Source of the DNA: Bacteroidota bacterium
GTDB lineage: Bacteria; Bacteroidota; Bacteroidia; J057; JADKCL01
Direction: 5' to 3'
Assembly (NCBI GenBank): GCA_016718825.1
Contig: JADKCL010000065.1
Location: 62,001-126,000 of the forward strand
DNA: 64,000 nt
The position numbers and the translations under genes are program-made. Below are positions 17,562-26,031 of this stretch, piece by piece. The notes under the pieces were generated by a model. The model was not told the origin of the DNA, ran no database searches, and saw nothing but the letters and a program-made list of their open reading frames with translations. The first letter of the stretch is position 1, and each line of letters starts with the position of its first letter.

Positions 17562-18977
17562 ATGACAGTTGAGCAGATTTATACAGGATGTCTTGCCCAA
17601 GGGGCCTATTATATCGTGTCAGACGGCGAAGCCGCCATCATCGATCCGCTGCGCGAAGTTCAGCCCTACCTGAACCGGTTGGAAACGGACGGCGTGAAGC
17701 TCAAATACATCTTTGAAACCCATTTCCACGCAGATTTTGTCTCCGGACACGTGGATTTGGCCAAAAAAACAGGTGCCACGATCGTATATGGACCCAATGC
17801 AACGACGGCCTTCGAATCGGTTTCAGCAGCTGACGGAACACTCTTCAACGTCGGTAAATTGAAAATCAAGGTCTTGCATACTCCTGGTCATACCATGGAA
17901 AGCACCACCTTCCTGTTGATTGACGAAGAAGGCAAGGACCACGCGATTTTCAGCGGCGATACCCTGTTTTTGGGGGATGTCGGTCGTCCTGATTTGGCAC
18001 AAAAGGCCGCAGACATGACGCAGGAACAGCTTGCGGGTTTGCTTTACGAAAGCCTGATGACCAAGATCATGCCCTTGGCAGACGATCTGATTGTCTATCC
18101 GGCGCATGGCGCAGGCAGCGCCTGTGGAAAAAACATGATGAAGGAAACGGTGGATACGCTGGGCAATCAGAAGCGGATGAATTATGCGCTCAATCAGCCC
18201 AACAAGGAAGCCTTCATCGAGGCGGTGACCGAAGGTCTGCTTCCTCCGCCTGCTTATTTTGGTGCCAACGTGCGCATGAACAAAAGCGGCTATGAAAGCT
18301 ATGAAAAGGTGCATGCGCAAGGCATGACCGAACTTTCTCCAGCAGAATTTGAAGTGGCGGCTGAAGTTTCGAATGCCTTGATTCTGGACACCCGCGACAG
18401 CGGTGCATTCAGCAAGGGATATATTCCGCAATCGATCAACATTGGCTTGAACGGCGACTTTGCGCCTTGGGTGGGTGCCTTGATCGTGGATGTCGAGCAG
18501 CCGATTTTGTTGGTCACTGATCCGGGAAAAGAGGCGGATTCGGTCACGCGCCTGAGCCGTGTGGGCTTTGACAACGTGATCGGCCACTTGAAAGGCGGAT
18601 TTGCGGCGTGGGTCGCGGCAGGTTTGGAGGTTGATACCGTCAACCGCATCACCGCAGAACAATTCGCAGCCGCATTCGAACCCGAAAAATCGGTTGTGGT
18701 GGACGTGCGCAAGGAAACCGAATATGCCGCAGAGCATGTCGAAGAGGCCTATAGCAAGCCACTTGCAATGATCAACGACTGGATCAAGGACATTCAGCCC
18801 GATCAGCATTTTTTCCTGCATTGTGCGGGCGGATACCGCAGCATGATCGCAGCAAGCATCTTGCAAGCACGCGGATACCGCAACTTCTCGGAAGTGGAAG
18901 GCGGATTCAAGGCCATCAGCGGCACTGAAATTCCGCGCACCAATTATATGTGTCAGAGCAAAGTGCTGAAAAGCTGA
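17562..18977 (+). CDS. Metallo-beta-lactamase fold hydrolase fused to two rhodanese domains
   Basis: 471 residues, cytoplasmic. Residues 1-~210 are a glyoxalase II/persulfide dioxygenase-like metallo-hydrolase: His54, His56, Asp58 (THFHADF), His110 (HTPGH), Asp133 (GDT) and His182 (PAH). Two rhodanese domains follow. The first (~265-355) has no Cys at the active loop (LLVTDPGKEADS), so it is probably structural. The second (~365-465) keeps Cys421 (HCAGGYRS) and should carry sulfane sulfur. The layout matches persulfide dioxygenase-rhodanese fusions that detoxify sulfide-derived persulfides; sulfite/thiosulfate as product is an inference from that family. A terminator follows. Confidence 0.9.
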   Translation: MTVEQIYTGCLAQGAYYIVSDGEAAIIDPLREVQPYLNRLETDGVKLKYIFETHFHADFVSGHVDLAKKTGATIVYGPNATTAFESVSAADGTLFNVGKLKIKVLHTPGHTMESTTFLLIDEEGKDHAIFSGDTLFLGDVGRPDLAQKAADMTQEQLAGLLYESLMTKIMPLADDLIVYPAHGAGSACGKNMMKETVDTLGNQKRMNYALNQPNKEAFIEAVTEGLLPPPAYFGANVRMNKSGYESYEKVHAQGMTELSPAEFEVAAEVSNALILDTRDSGAFSKGYIPQSINIGLNGDFAPWVGALIVDVEQPILLVTDPGKEADSVTRLSRVGFDNVIGHLKGGFAAWVAAGLEVDTVNRITAEQFAAAFEPEKSVVVDVRKETEYAAEHVEEAYSKPLAMINDWIKDIQPDQHFFLHCAGGYRSMIAASILQARGYRNFSEVEGGFKAISGTEIPRTNYMCQSKVLKS

Positions 18978-19017
18978 TTCAAGCAGCGGATCTTCACTTA
19001 CCAATAGAAATTCATCG

Positions 19018-19048
19018 AAACCCGGGGCATCATGTTCCGGGTTTTCTT
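19018..19048 (+). terminator. Probable terminator after the MBL-rhodanese gene
   Basis: Eight-base-pair stem AAACCCGG/CCGGGTTT (19018-19025 with 19037-19044) with a short T-rich tail (TCTTT). Confidence 0.6.
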
Positions 19049-19160
19049 TGATGTCGAATTCGAGTTGGTGCGGGGTTGATGTTTTGAGCGAATTTCCGAA
19101 TGTAGCGCACACAGTTTTCGTGTAGATGAATGTTCTGCTGCGTGACATGCAGTTTTCGCT

Positions 19161-19168
19161 TAGATTTG
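19161..19168 (+). promoter_or_regulatory. -7 element immediately before the AAA ATPase gene
   Basis: TAGATTTG fits TAnnTTTG and ends seven bases before the ATG at 19176, so a transcript from it would have little or no leader. No good -33 TTG was found. Confidence 0.35.
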
Positions 19169-19175
19169 CGCGCAA

Positions 19176-20375
19176 ATGAAAATAGCGCAAGTCCTTGTCC
19201 AATCCACCCCGCCTTTCCGGGATTTTCAGATCGACCTGACCTATCCCGAGGGCCATGCCCGTGCGGGCCAAGCCTTGGACAAAGTCTGTCTGATCGGTCC
19301 GAATGGGGCCGGCAAAAGCAGCCTGATGAAGATGGTCGCAGAATACTTGCGAAATACGCTGCGCTATAAGAGCAAAACCTTGTTTTTGGTCAAAATCCAG
19401 CTTGCCGACCGGTTTATCTATTCGGTGCACATCAACAACAACGCCTTGCTGCTGCGGCAGGAAATTGATCAGGAGCCGATGTGGATGTTTGAATTGATTC
19501 GCGACGGCGCCTTCACGATGGCCTTCAACAAAAACTACGAACAATACTGCATCGGTCACGAAGAAGAACCTGCCTTGTATGACGAATTGTGGCTGGATAA
19601 CAATGGTTCGGACATCGTGGTCTTTCAACCCGCTGATTATCAGCGGGACCGCACGATTGGCTTGACAGATGTGCCGCCAACGAAAAGTCATGAGGCAGAG
19701 AGCCTCGCCACGACATTTCCCTTTTTCAACGAGATTTCGCCTGACAAAACCACCGAATTCTGGGCGTTGCTGATCTTTCTGATTCACCAACGGGAGCGGG
19801 CGTACAAGGAATTTGCGGATACCGCACAGCATAGGGGCAAACCTGAGCAAGTGACCAAACACCTATTCGAAGAGACCTATCCAGAGATTTTGCCCAGCCT
19901 GGCAAAGGTATGGGAACCGATTCTGTCGCATTTGGGCTTGGTTGCCGACCTCGAGCATGCCGGCTTTCCTGCCAATTTGCGCGATAAGCTCGTTTTGCAC
20001 CTGAAACATCAGCATCATGGGCACCGCGTAGAGTATGGGGATTTGGGAACAGGACTTCGAAGGCTGTTGTTCAACCTAGGTCATACCTGGGCCTTGCATT
20101 TCCACCGGAGCATTCAACATGGGTTTTGTCTGTTGGAGGAGCCGGAAGCGGGTTTGCATCCCGGATTTGTCAAGGAAATCCTTCCGCTCTATCAGGCGAT
20201 CACTGCTGGAAGTCAATTGTTTGTGAGTACCCATAGTCCTGTGATCGCCGCGGAATTTGATCCTGCGGAGCGCCTGATTTTTCATCGCGATGCCAAAGGG
20301 ACTGTCACCATTCGCAGGAGCACATGCGCAGTAGGCGCAAGCCTTTCCGAAATCATGGAAAGCGACTTCGTTTAG
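19176..20375 (+). CDS. AAA family ATPase (ABC-ATPase/OLD-like class), stand-alone
   Basis: 399 residues with no membrane or signal segment. Walker A is GPNGAGKSS (residues 41-49). Walker B with its following acidic residue is FCLLEEPEAGLHP (~315-327). The H-loop is FVSTHSP (~347-353). A GTGLRRLLF segment (~290) is in the place of the ABC signature. The middle ~200 residues replace the coiled-coil arms of RecF/SMC-type enzymes. Proteins of this shape occur in DNA repair, in conflict systems and as lone genes; nothing adjacent (nuclease, TOPRIM, toxin) settles which. The four small peptide genes begin 366 bases downstream on the same strand. Confidence 0.85.
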   Translation: MKIAQVLVQSTPPFRDFQIDLTYPEGHARAGQALDKVCLIGPNGAGKSSLMKMVAEYLRNTLRYKSKTLFLVKIQLADRFIYSVHINNNALLLRQEIDQEPMWMFELIRDGAFTMAFNKNYEQYCIGHEEEPALYDELWLDNNGSDIVVFQPADYQRDRTIGLTDVPPTKSHEAESLATTFPFFNEISPDKTTEFWALLIFLIHQRERAYKEFADTAQHRGKPEQVTKHLFEETYPEILPSLAKVWEPILSHLGLVADLEHAGFPANLRDKLVLHLKHQHHGHRVEYGDLGTGLRRLLFNLGHTWALHFHRSIQHGFCLLEEPEAGLHPGFVKEILPLYQAITAGSQLFVSTHSPVIAAEFDPAERLIFHRDAKGTVTIRRSTCAVGASLSEIMESDFV

Positions 20376-20741
20376 AAATCTGCATTGTCCACTGGTCTGG
20401 TCATTTTAGCCCTCGAATGCCTTCGTAGGGCAGCTATGGCATCTTAGGCCGTAAGGTGTCCAATCCATCGTACAGCAAAGGCTACGTTTTTTCGCATACC
20501 TATGGCCTACCTTTCACAACGGGATTTATTCAGAAATTGAAATAGTTGTACTTTTTTTGAGTTTTTTTCGAAGCACCTAAATCGTTCAAACCCTATCAAA
20601 AACGCCACCGTGTAAGAATTGGGCCTATTTTGAGACTTCGGAACGGGGCGGATCGACGTCCGGTGGCATCCGACTTGCGTACACGTCAATGTATTCGATT
20701 TTCACGTTTCATTTCACATTGATTCAAAAACGGAGGGCAAG
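20376..20741. other. Intergenic region upstream of the small-protein operon
   Basis: 366 bases with no convincing gene. It includes an AT-rich stretch with long T runs (about 20545-20575) and presumably the promoter of the small-protein operon, though no exact TAnnTTTG was found. A near match TACTTTTT occurs in the T-rich part. Confidence 0.35.
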
Positions 20742-20837
20742 ATGGAAACAACAGGAATTCAGACAGTCGTTGGGCTAGGGTTGATGCTTACAGTGTTCAC
20801 CATCGGCCTCATCCGGGCAAACAGGGCGGCTCGTTAA
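20742..20837 (+). CDS. Small membrane peptide 1 (31 aa)
   Basis: First of four consecutive small genes. An unusually good Shine-Dalgarno site for this phylum (GGAGGG, 20732-20737) lies four bases before the ATG. The peptide starts METTGIQ, has one hydrophobic span (about residues 8-24), and ends in a basic tail with Arg25, Arg28 and Arg31, so its C-terminus should face the cytoplasm. It resembles peptides 2 and 3 in plan (acidic residue 2, single span, basic tail) more than in sequence. Too short for routine gene callers. No known family is recognised; candidates are a subunit-like small protein or a type I toxin-like peptide. Confidence 0.6.
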   Translation: METTGIQTVVGLGLMLTVFTIGLIRANRAAR

Positions 20838-20893
20838 TTCAAGACCCTCAAAACAGTTTACAATTATGGAATATCAGACAGTTGGAATTGAAT

Positions 20894-21016
20894 ATGGAAA
20901 AGGCATCAATGTTTCAAGCAATCGTAGGGTTTGCATTTGCAGCCCTCATCATGGCCGGTGGCTTTGTAGTGGCCCACCGGGGTGGTAAAAAAGTATCTCA
21001 TTCACGTTCTAAATAA
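20894..21016 (+). CDS. Small membrane peptide 2 (40 aa)
   Basis: 40 residues starting MEKASMFQ, one hydrophobic span (about 8-27), and a basic tail rich in Lys, Arg, His and Ser. Paralogous to peptide 3: both start MEKA, and both have the motif GGFVxAxR at exactly residues 22-29. That agreement also selects this frame over an overlapping ORF that starts at 20866 in another frame. There is no Shine-Dalgarno site, so translation may be coupled. The next gene starts eight bases after its stop. Confidence 0.65.
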   Translation: MEKASMFQAIVGFAFAALIMAGGFVVAHRGGKKVSHSRSK

Positions 21017-21024
21017 TTAACGCC

Positions 21025-21153
21025 ATGGAAAAGGCAAAATTGATTGAACTTGCTCTTGGTCTTGCTGCAATTGGGGCGATTTTGGTAGGCGGATTTGTCA
21101 TGGCCTACCGCAGTCACCGCGCTTCCCAACTTCCCAAAGTCAAACATCATTAA
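21025..21153 (+). CDS. Small membrane peptide 3 (42 aa)
   Basis: 42 residues starting MEKAKLIE, a hydrophobic Ala/Gly/Leu-rich span (about 8-28), GGFVMAYR at 22-29, then a basic tail ending Lys-Val-Lys-His-His. Clear paralogue of peptide 2, probably by tandem duplication followed by divergence. Predicted topology: N-terminus out, C-terminus in, by the positive-inside rule. The function is not known. Confidence 0.65.
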   Translation: MEKAKLIELALGLAAIGAILVGGFVMAYRSHRASQLPKVKHH

Positions 21154-21171
21154 CGATAGGAGGAATTGATC

Positions 21172-21285
21172 ATGAAAAAGCACACAACGGTTTCGCCGCA
21201 ATTTTCCACCACTGAACAAGGTCGTCACAAAACCGACCGCCGTCCAGCACCGCTGCCGACCAGTACGCAGCGCAAGACATCCTGA
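21172..21285 (+). CDS. Small basic soluble peptide 4 (37 aa)
   Basis: Last gene of the small-protein operon, with a consensus Shine-Dalgarno site AGGAGG (21158-21163) eight bases before the ATG. The peptide is hydrophilic, rich in Thr, Arg, Lys, Pro and Ser (starts MKKHTTVSPQ, ends STQRKTS), and probably unstructured. It has no membrane span, unlike its three neighbours. The transcription terminator begins 32 bases after its stop. Confidence 0.55.
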   Translation: MKKHTTVSPQFSTTEQGRHKTDRRPAPLPTSTQRKTS

Positions 21286-21316
21286 ATAGAAAATGAATTT
21301 CGATAGATGTTTTCGT

Positions 21317-21346
21317 GGCCGCTCCCGCCTGGAGCGGCCTTTTTTT
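21317..21346 (+). terminator. Rho-independent terminator of the small-protein operon
   Basis: Perfect nine-base-pair stem GGCCGCTCC/GGAGCGGCC (21317-21325 with 21331-21339), five-base loop, then a run of seven T. It ends six bases before the stop of the opposing hydrolase gene. Confidence 0.9.
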
Positions 21347-21352
21347 ATCCTC

Positions 21353-23146
21353 CTATTTCCCGCCCATGACCGGCAGGATAACCTGAGAAGCAAATTCGCC
21401 GCCCAAGATCAGCTCAAATTTTGCTCCCGGATTGGAAATCTGCTTGAAATTGTCGCAGTCACCCGTTGCAATGGCAATGCGCATGCGGTGGCCCTTTTTG
21501 AACAAATAGGAAACCGGCAGCAGGTCAAACCGAACTTCGACGATTTCGCCAGCGGGAATCGGCGCCGCATCTTCCTTCAAATAGGAATGGTAAGCGATCG
21601 CGTCGCGGTAGGGGGGAGGCGATGTGGCAACCTTGCGGTGCAAGGCCCGAATTTCGCCTTCGGTCACATACCAGATTTCGCCGCCGGGGGTGATGTCTTC
21701 CAAATAGACAAAAAAGGTCGCGTCCTGCTCCTGCGTGCGGATGTACAGGCGCGCCTCCCCGTGACCGGTTACTTCGGTTGGGGTTGAAAGTGGCTCTGAA
21801 TCAAAGCAGGCGAGCAATCCATCGCGTTTTTTCCGGTCAGGATAAAGTTTTCCCGTGCCCAAGGACATGCGCAGGCCTCTCCAGCGCGTATAATGCCCTG
21901 TTCCTTGCAAGGGGTTGTGAACCAGTGTTTTCGTTGAAGTCTCCGCCGAATTCGTTGAACGCAAGACATTCTGCGGATGCAAAAAGTAGGGCATTCCAAC
22001 AAATCCCGCGGGTGGCCAAACATCACTGCCTTTCCACTTCTCTTCTTGCATCGTGAAATACTGCACCGCAGGCTGCTTGTCGATCCCCGTTTTGTAGCCC
22101 TTGAGATGATGGTCAAAGAACTTGATCGCCTCCTGCGCGATTTCAAGGCCCATTTTATGGGCTTTTCCGGGTGTGATGTGGTTCTTGCCGCCATGATCCC
22201 AAGGTCCGAGAATCAAACGATTGACCGATGCCGTGGAATTGAGAAACCGCCTGATCGAAGAATGCGGATAGGCCCCGTCACGCCATCCGCTGAGGCTGAG
22301 CAGGGCAGTGTTGGACAAGTCTCCTGCCGCCTGATGTTGATGCGGGCTGAAGTCGTCCATGCTGTTGACGATCTTGTTTTGCGGCGCTTGGTCTCGGAAA
22401 TCGATCCCCGACGAGGTTTCGTGCACCCCTAGGTTTTGGCGGTGTTCGATCAAGGCGGCCTGCAATTGCGCATTCGCTTCCTTGCCTTTTCCGACGGGAG
22501 CTACGCCTTTGACCAGGAGTTTAATCAGCGGATCCTTGACCGGAATGACATTTTTGTCAAGACTTGCATTGGCTTTTCCCCATTCGACGACGAAACCGTC
22601 ATGTGGAATGCCACCGGGCATCGCGATGTCATCAAAGATGTCGTACAAGGAAAAAAGCGGCATACTTGCCTTGATGGCAGGATGGGCGAGACTTCTCGCG
22701 AATTCGGCAGTGGTTCCCGTGTAGGAAATGCCCAAGGTTCCGATGATTTGATTGCTCCATGGCTGTTGGAGGATCCAATCTGCCACTTCGTAGCCGTCTT
22801 TGACCTCGTCGGGGGACCAAGGATGGTTGCGACTTCCGAAGGAGGCACCCGAGCCTCGGCAATCCACGTTGACAAAAGCGTAGCCATTCAAAACCAATTC
22901 GCGGACCATTTTCCCCTCGTGGCCGAGCAAGCCGTCACTCAAGGCAGAAAACGGCCAACGGAGCTCGGCACCCCGCCAATACCGCGTTTGGTGCAGCAAA
23001 CAGGGTAGTTTTTCGGTCGAAGGGAGGTTTTTGGGTAACCAAACGTCGATGGCAAGTGCGATGCCGTCCCGCATTGGAAGGTAAACGGAGTGGCGCTGCA
23101 CCTTGTGGAAACGGCCTGCGTCGGGGGATTTATAGGGATACATCAT
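21353..23146 (-). CDS. CocE/NonD family hydrolase (S15 X-Pro dipeptidyl-peptidase-like)
   Basis: 597 residues from the paired ATGs at 23146/23143 (MMYPYKSPDAG); eight extra upstream residues in the open frame are not needed. The alpha/beta-hydrolase nucleophile elbow is GISYTG (Ser141). The oxyanion Tyr region is LHQTRYWRGAE, the acid lies in LSGWRDGAY, and the His in GPWDHGG. The C-terminal ~200 residues form the jelly-roll domain of the family. There is no signal peptide, so it should be cytoplasmic. The family covers X-Pro peptidases, cocaine esterase and beta-lactam acylases; the true substrate is unknown. A -7 element (23168-23175) lies just upstream. Confidence 0.9.
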   Translation of the reverse strand: MMYPYKSPDAGRFHKVQRHSVYLPMRDGIALAIDVWLPKNLPSTEKLPCLLHQTRYWRGAELRWPFSALSDGLLGHEGKMVRELVLNGYAFVNVDCRGSGASFGSRNHPWSPDEVKDGYEVADWILQQPWSNQIIGTLGISYTGTTAEFARSLAHPAIKASMPLFSLYDIFDDIAMPGGIPHDGFVVEWGKANASLDKNVIPVKDPLIKLLVKGVAPVGKGKEANAQLQAALIEHRQNLGVHETSSGIDFRDQAPQNKIVNSMDDFSPHQHQAAGDLSNTALLSLSGWRDGAYPHSSIRRFLNSTASVNRLILGPWDHGGKNHITPGKAHKMGLEIAQEAIKFFDHHLKGYKTGIDKQPAVQYFTMQEEKWKGSDVWPPAGFVGMPYFLHPQNVLRSTNSAETSTKTLVHNPLQGTGHYTRWRGLRMSLGTGKLYPDRKKRDGLLACFDSEPLSTPTEVTGHGEARLYIRTQEQDATFFVYLEDITPGGEIWYVTEGEIRALHRKVATSPPPYRDAIAYHSYLKEDAAPIPAGEIVEVRFDLLPVSYLFKKGHRMRIAIATGDCDNFKQISNPGAKFELILGGEFASQVILPVMGGK

Positions 23147-23167
23147 TGGAATCAGCGGTCTAATGCA

Positions 23168-23175
23168 CAAATTTA
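23168..23175 (-). promoter_or_regulatory. -7 element upstream of the CocE/NonD hydrolase
   Basis: TAAATTTG on the minus strand, an exact TAnnTTTG match, 22 bases before the ATG. The -33 position has CTG rather than TTG. Confidence 0.5.
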
Positions 23176-23336
23176 GGGGAAGCAGGCGGGATTCAGTTGC
23201 TCCTTGGACATTGAATCTGCGGTTATTTTACAGCCTTGGATGAGCGGTGATCGCTGGATTGGATGACGCGTTGGATTGCAGGCCTTTCGCTTGAAAGAAA
23301 TGAGCGAAAAAAAACAAATTGGGGCTGGAAAAAGAT

Positions 23337-23367
23337 TTGATTGAAGATTTTTTGGAAGATACCTTTG
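23337..23367 (+). promoter_or_regulatory. Promoter candidate for the T9SS type B locus
   Basis: TTG (23337-23339), a 20-base spacer, then TACCTTTG (23360-23367), fitting the Bacteroidota consensus. It would give a leader of about 190 bases before the ATG at 23566. This is the only feature seen in the 419-base gap between the divergent genes. Confidence 0.5.
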
Positions 23368-23565
23368 TTTGGTCAACAACTGAGGTATCCTTTGTTTTGG
23401 GAGGATCGCCCCAAACTTTTGGAATTCACTGCTTGCTAGCGAAAATGTTTCAACAATTCTTTGCCTGTTTTTGCAGCCAATCTTTAATGATGTGGAACAA
23501 AATGGGAAAAGGAATGCTGATTTTAAAGAATAGAATGCGTTAATTGGCAGTAACGAGTATTTGCA

Positions 23566-26028
23566 ATGAGGAAAACTTTACTTCGAATCCTGCTTCTGAG
23601 TGTGCCTTTTTTTGCTGGAATGAGCCTTTCAGCACAAAATACTTGCTTCCAGGGCTGGAGGTATACACGATCAGTTGCCGTTCAGAATTATATTTTCGGT
23701 CTGCTGAATGATTGGCAGGTGAGGGTGAATGTCGATACACAGACCCTGATCAATGCTGGAAAAATGAACGCTGACGGCTCAGACATTCGATTTACCACCG
23801 ACGACTGCTGCACGGAGATTCCCTATTGGATTGAAAGTGGCTTGAATACTCCCTCCACGATTATCTGGGTGCGCCATCCGCAACTTGCATCGATGGACAC
23901 GACTTGGGTACAGATGTACTACGGAAATTCGGCTGCCAATACGCCGGTATCCAATTTGGATCTTGTCTTGTTTTCCCTCGGCAATGACAGCATGGGTACA
24001 GATACCGCAACGCCTGGCTTGACTGTTGCAACGCAAGAATATACTTTTCCAATCAATGCCCGCACCGTGCTTTGGAGGATTTATTCCGATGACACCATGC
24101 GCATTCGTTTCAAGGTGAGCAACGATACCAACATGGTGACGGGCTCATCTGCCTTTTTCAACGTGCCAAGTACACCAGGGTTTTATACTTTCAATGCCGC
24201 ACTCGCAGCACGCGTAGGTGGCCATCCCGGCTGGTACACAAGCACAGGTGGAAGGTTTTTGAATACTTGTGCCCCCATCGTTCCTTGCCCTGGAAGCTGT
24301 GGTTATGCAGTATACAAGCCGGGTGACCAAGGGGTGTTTGGTGCCCTGAAAACGGATTCCTGTGGCGTTTTTCCTTCTATGAAGGTTTGGTACCGTCGTG
24401 GAGCCTTCGTCGATCCGGGATCAAGCCTGTGGCCGGAGTTTGACCGGAATATTCCTTTTGGCATGACTTCGCCGGGCGGCAATCAAATGTGTCCTGGCGA
24501 TACGCTGGGCTTGTTTGCACAGAACATTGGTGCCCAAAGTTATCAATGGTTTCAGAATGGTAACCTGATTGTCGGGGCAACCGATACGAGCTATTTGGCG
24601 TTGTCGGATGGCGTTTATCATTGTGTGGCCGATTTTGGAATGAACTGCCAATCGATTTCCTCGGATTCATTTTCGATCAGCTATCCCTCCGTCCAAATTG
24701 ATTTAGGTCCTGATCGTTTGGTTTGCACCAATGGCAACGATACCATTCGCGCCGCCGGCGGCTTTCAGGGATACCTTTGGAATGACAATTCCAGCGATAG
24801 CTCCTTGGTGGTTTCTACTTCTGGCAGTTATTGGGTGCAAGTCACCGACACCGTCGGTTGTACAGATGCCGATACGATTCAGATTACCCTGCGTCCGTTG
24901 CCTTTGCCGGTAATTACCATTCAGGGAGACAGTATTTTTTGCCCCGGAGAGTCCACCAACTTGGTAGCCTTGAACCAGAATTGGTATGCTTACCAATGGC
25001 TTCCTGGCGGCGAAACCGCCGGAAACGTTCTTGTGACGGACTCCGGCACGTTTCAAGTGATCGTATGGGATAGCGAATTTTGCAGCGACACATCTGAAGC
25101 GGTCACGATTGCACTTCATGCTTCACCCAATGTCGACTTGGGGCCCGATCAATCGTTTTGTATCGGTGATTCCACAACTTTGGATGCGGGAATTGGTTGG
25201 GCATCAGTTACTTGGCCTCTAGGGGTAAGTACTCAAACGTATGAAGTGTTTACCACTGGTAGTTTCATCGTGGACGTCGTTGACACCAATGGTTGTACAG
25301 GCGCAGACACAGTGAATGTGCTGGTAAATCCATTGCCTGTTGTCGATCTTGGGCCGAGTGATTCGATATGCGGCAATTCTACGGTGCTTTTGGATGCCGG
25401 TCCAGACTTTGCAACCTATGCATGGTCGCATGGGGAAACCTCGCAAACGGTCAATGTCGGGCCAGGCTTGTACAATGTCGTCGTGGTTGACACCAACGGT
25501 TGTTCGGCGGTCAGCGCCATTATTTACTTCTTCGCCTATCCGGAGCTTTCACCGGTGGCCATCGGTGGAGGCGTTGCTGGATTGGCAGCTTCGGCTGCTC
25601 CCAATTATCAGTGGTTTCTTGACAGTGTGGCCATTCCCGGTGCGACGAGTTCTTTATTTGTGCCAGATGTGCCCGGTGACTATATGGTGATGGTGGTCGA
25701 CCCTTATGGTTGCGATACGGTTTACTCCAACGTGATCACGATTGAAGAGGTGGATCAAATTTCGGCAGAAGATATCCCGCAAGGATTTTCTCCAAATGGC
25801 GACGGCATCAATGACTTCTTTTACATTGCCGATATCACCTCGTTTCCCGACAACGATCTTGTGATTTTTAACCGTTGGGGCTCGTTGGTGTATTCGAAGA
25901 GTCCGTACGACAATTCGTTTAATGGCATTGGCAACAACGGATATGATTTGCCGGATGGCACATATTTCTACATTCTCAAGCTCGGAAATGGGCAGGAGTT
26001 TAGCGACTACATCATTATCAACCGTTAA
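23566..26028 (+). CDS. Large secreted protein with DUF2341 and gliding-motility-type (T9SS type B) C-terminus
   Basis: 820 residues. Signal peptide MRKTLLRILLLSVPFFAGMS. A DUF2341 domain follows (about residues 25-150: WRYTRSVAVQNY through VQMYYGNS). Several Ig-like/PKD-like modules of ~80 residues come next, with repeated DTxGCxxADT-type motifs. The C-terminus FSPNGDGINDFFYI, FNRWGSLVY, LPDGTYFYIL is the type B sorting domain first seen in gliding adhesins. The gene directly downstream encodes an SprF-like protein; in Flavobacterium johnsoniae such partners are required for secretion of type B cargo. It starts a three-gene operon with gaps of three bases. Confidence 0.9.
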   Translation: MRKTLLRILLLSVPFFAGMSLSAQNTCFQGWRYTRSVAVQNYIFGLLNDWQVRVNVDTQTLINAGKMNADGSDIRFTTDDCCTEIPYWIESGLNTPSTIIWVRHPQLASMDTTWVQMYYGNSAANTPVSNLDLVLFSLGNDSMGTDTATPGLTVATQEYTFPINARTVLWRIYSDDTMRIRFKVSNDTNMVTGSSAFFNVPSTPGFYTFNAALAARVGGHPGWYTSTGGRFLNTCAPIVPCPGSCGYAVYKPGDQGVFGALKTDSCGVFPSMKVWYRRGAFVDPGSSLWPEFDRNIPFGMTSPGGNQMCPGDTLGLFAQNIGAQSYQWFQNGNLIVGATDTSYLALSDGVYHCVADFGMNCQSISSDSFSISYPSVQIDLGPDRLVCTNGNDTIRAAGGFQGYLWNDNSSDSSLVVSTSGSYWVQVTDTVGCTDADTIQITLRPLPLPVITIQGDSIFCPGESTNLVALNQNWYAYQWLPGGETAGNVLVTDSGTFQVIVWDSEFCSDTSEAVTIALHASPNVDLGPDQSFCIGDSTTLDAGIGWASVTWPLGVSTQTYEVFTTGSFIVDVVDTNGCTGADTVNVLVNPLPVVDLGPSDSICGNSTVLLDAGPDFATYAWSHGETSQTVNVGPGLYNVVVVDTNGCSAVSAIIYFFAYPELSPVAIGGGVAGLAASAAPNYQWFLDSVAIPGATSSLFVPDVPGDYMVMVVDPYGCDTVYSNVITIEEVDQISAEDIPQGFSPNGDGINDFFYIADITSFPDNDLVIFNRWGSLVYSKSPYDNSFNGIGNNGYDLPDGTYFYILKLGNGQEFSDYIIINR

Positions 26029-26031
26029 GCC

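Noticed and set aside
17823..19862. 679-codon minus-strand ORF opposite the MBL-rhodanese and AAA ATPase genes
   Set aside because: It is antisense to two genes with complete catalytic motifs, and its sequence is rich in His, Arg and Phe as expected of a shadow frame.
20866..20988. 40-codon ORF overlapping small membrane peptide 2 in another frame
   Set aside because: The frame starting at 20894 encodes a paralogue of peptide 3 with matching motif positions; the overlapping frame gives a Cys/His/Trp mix without similarity.
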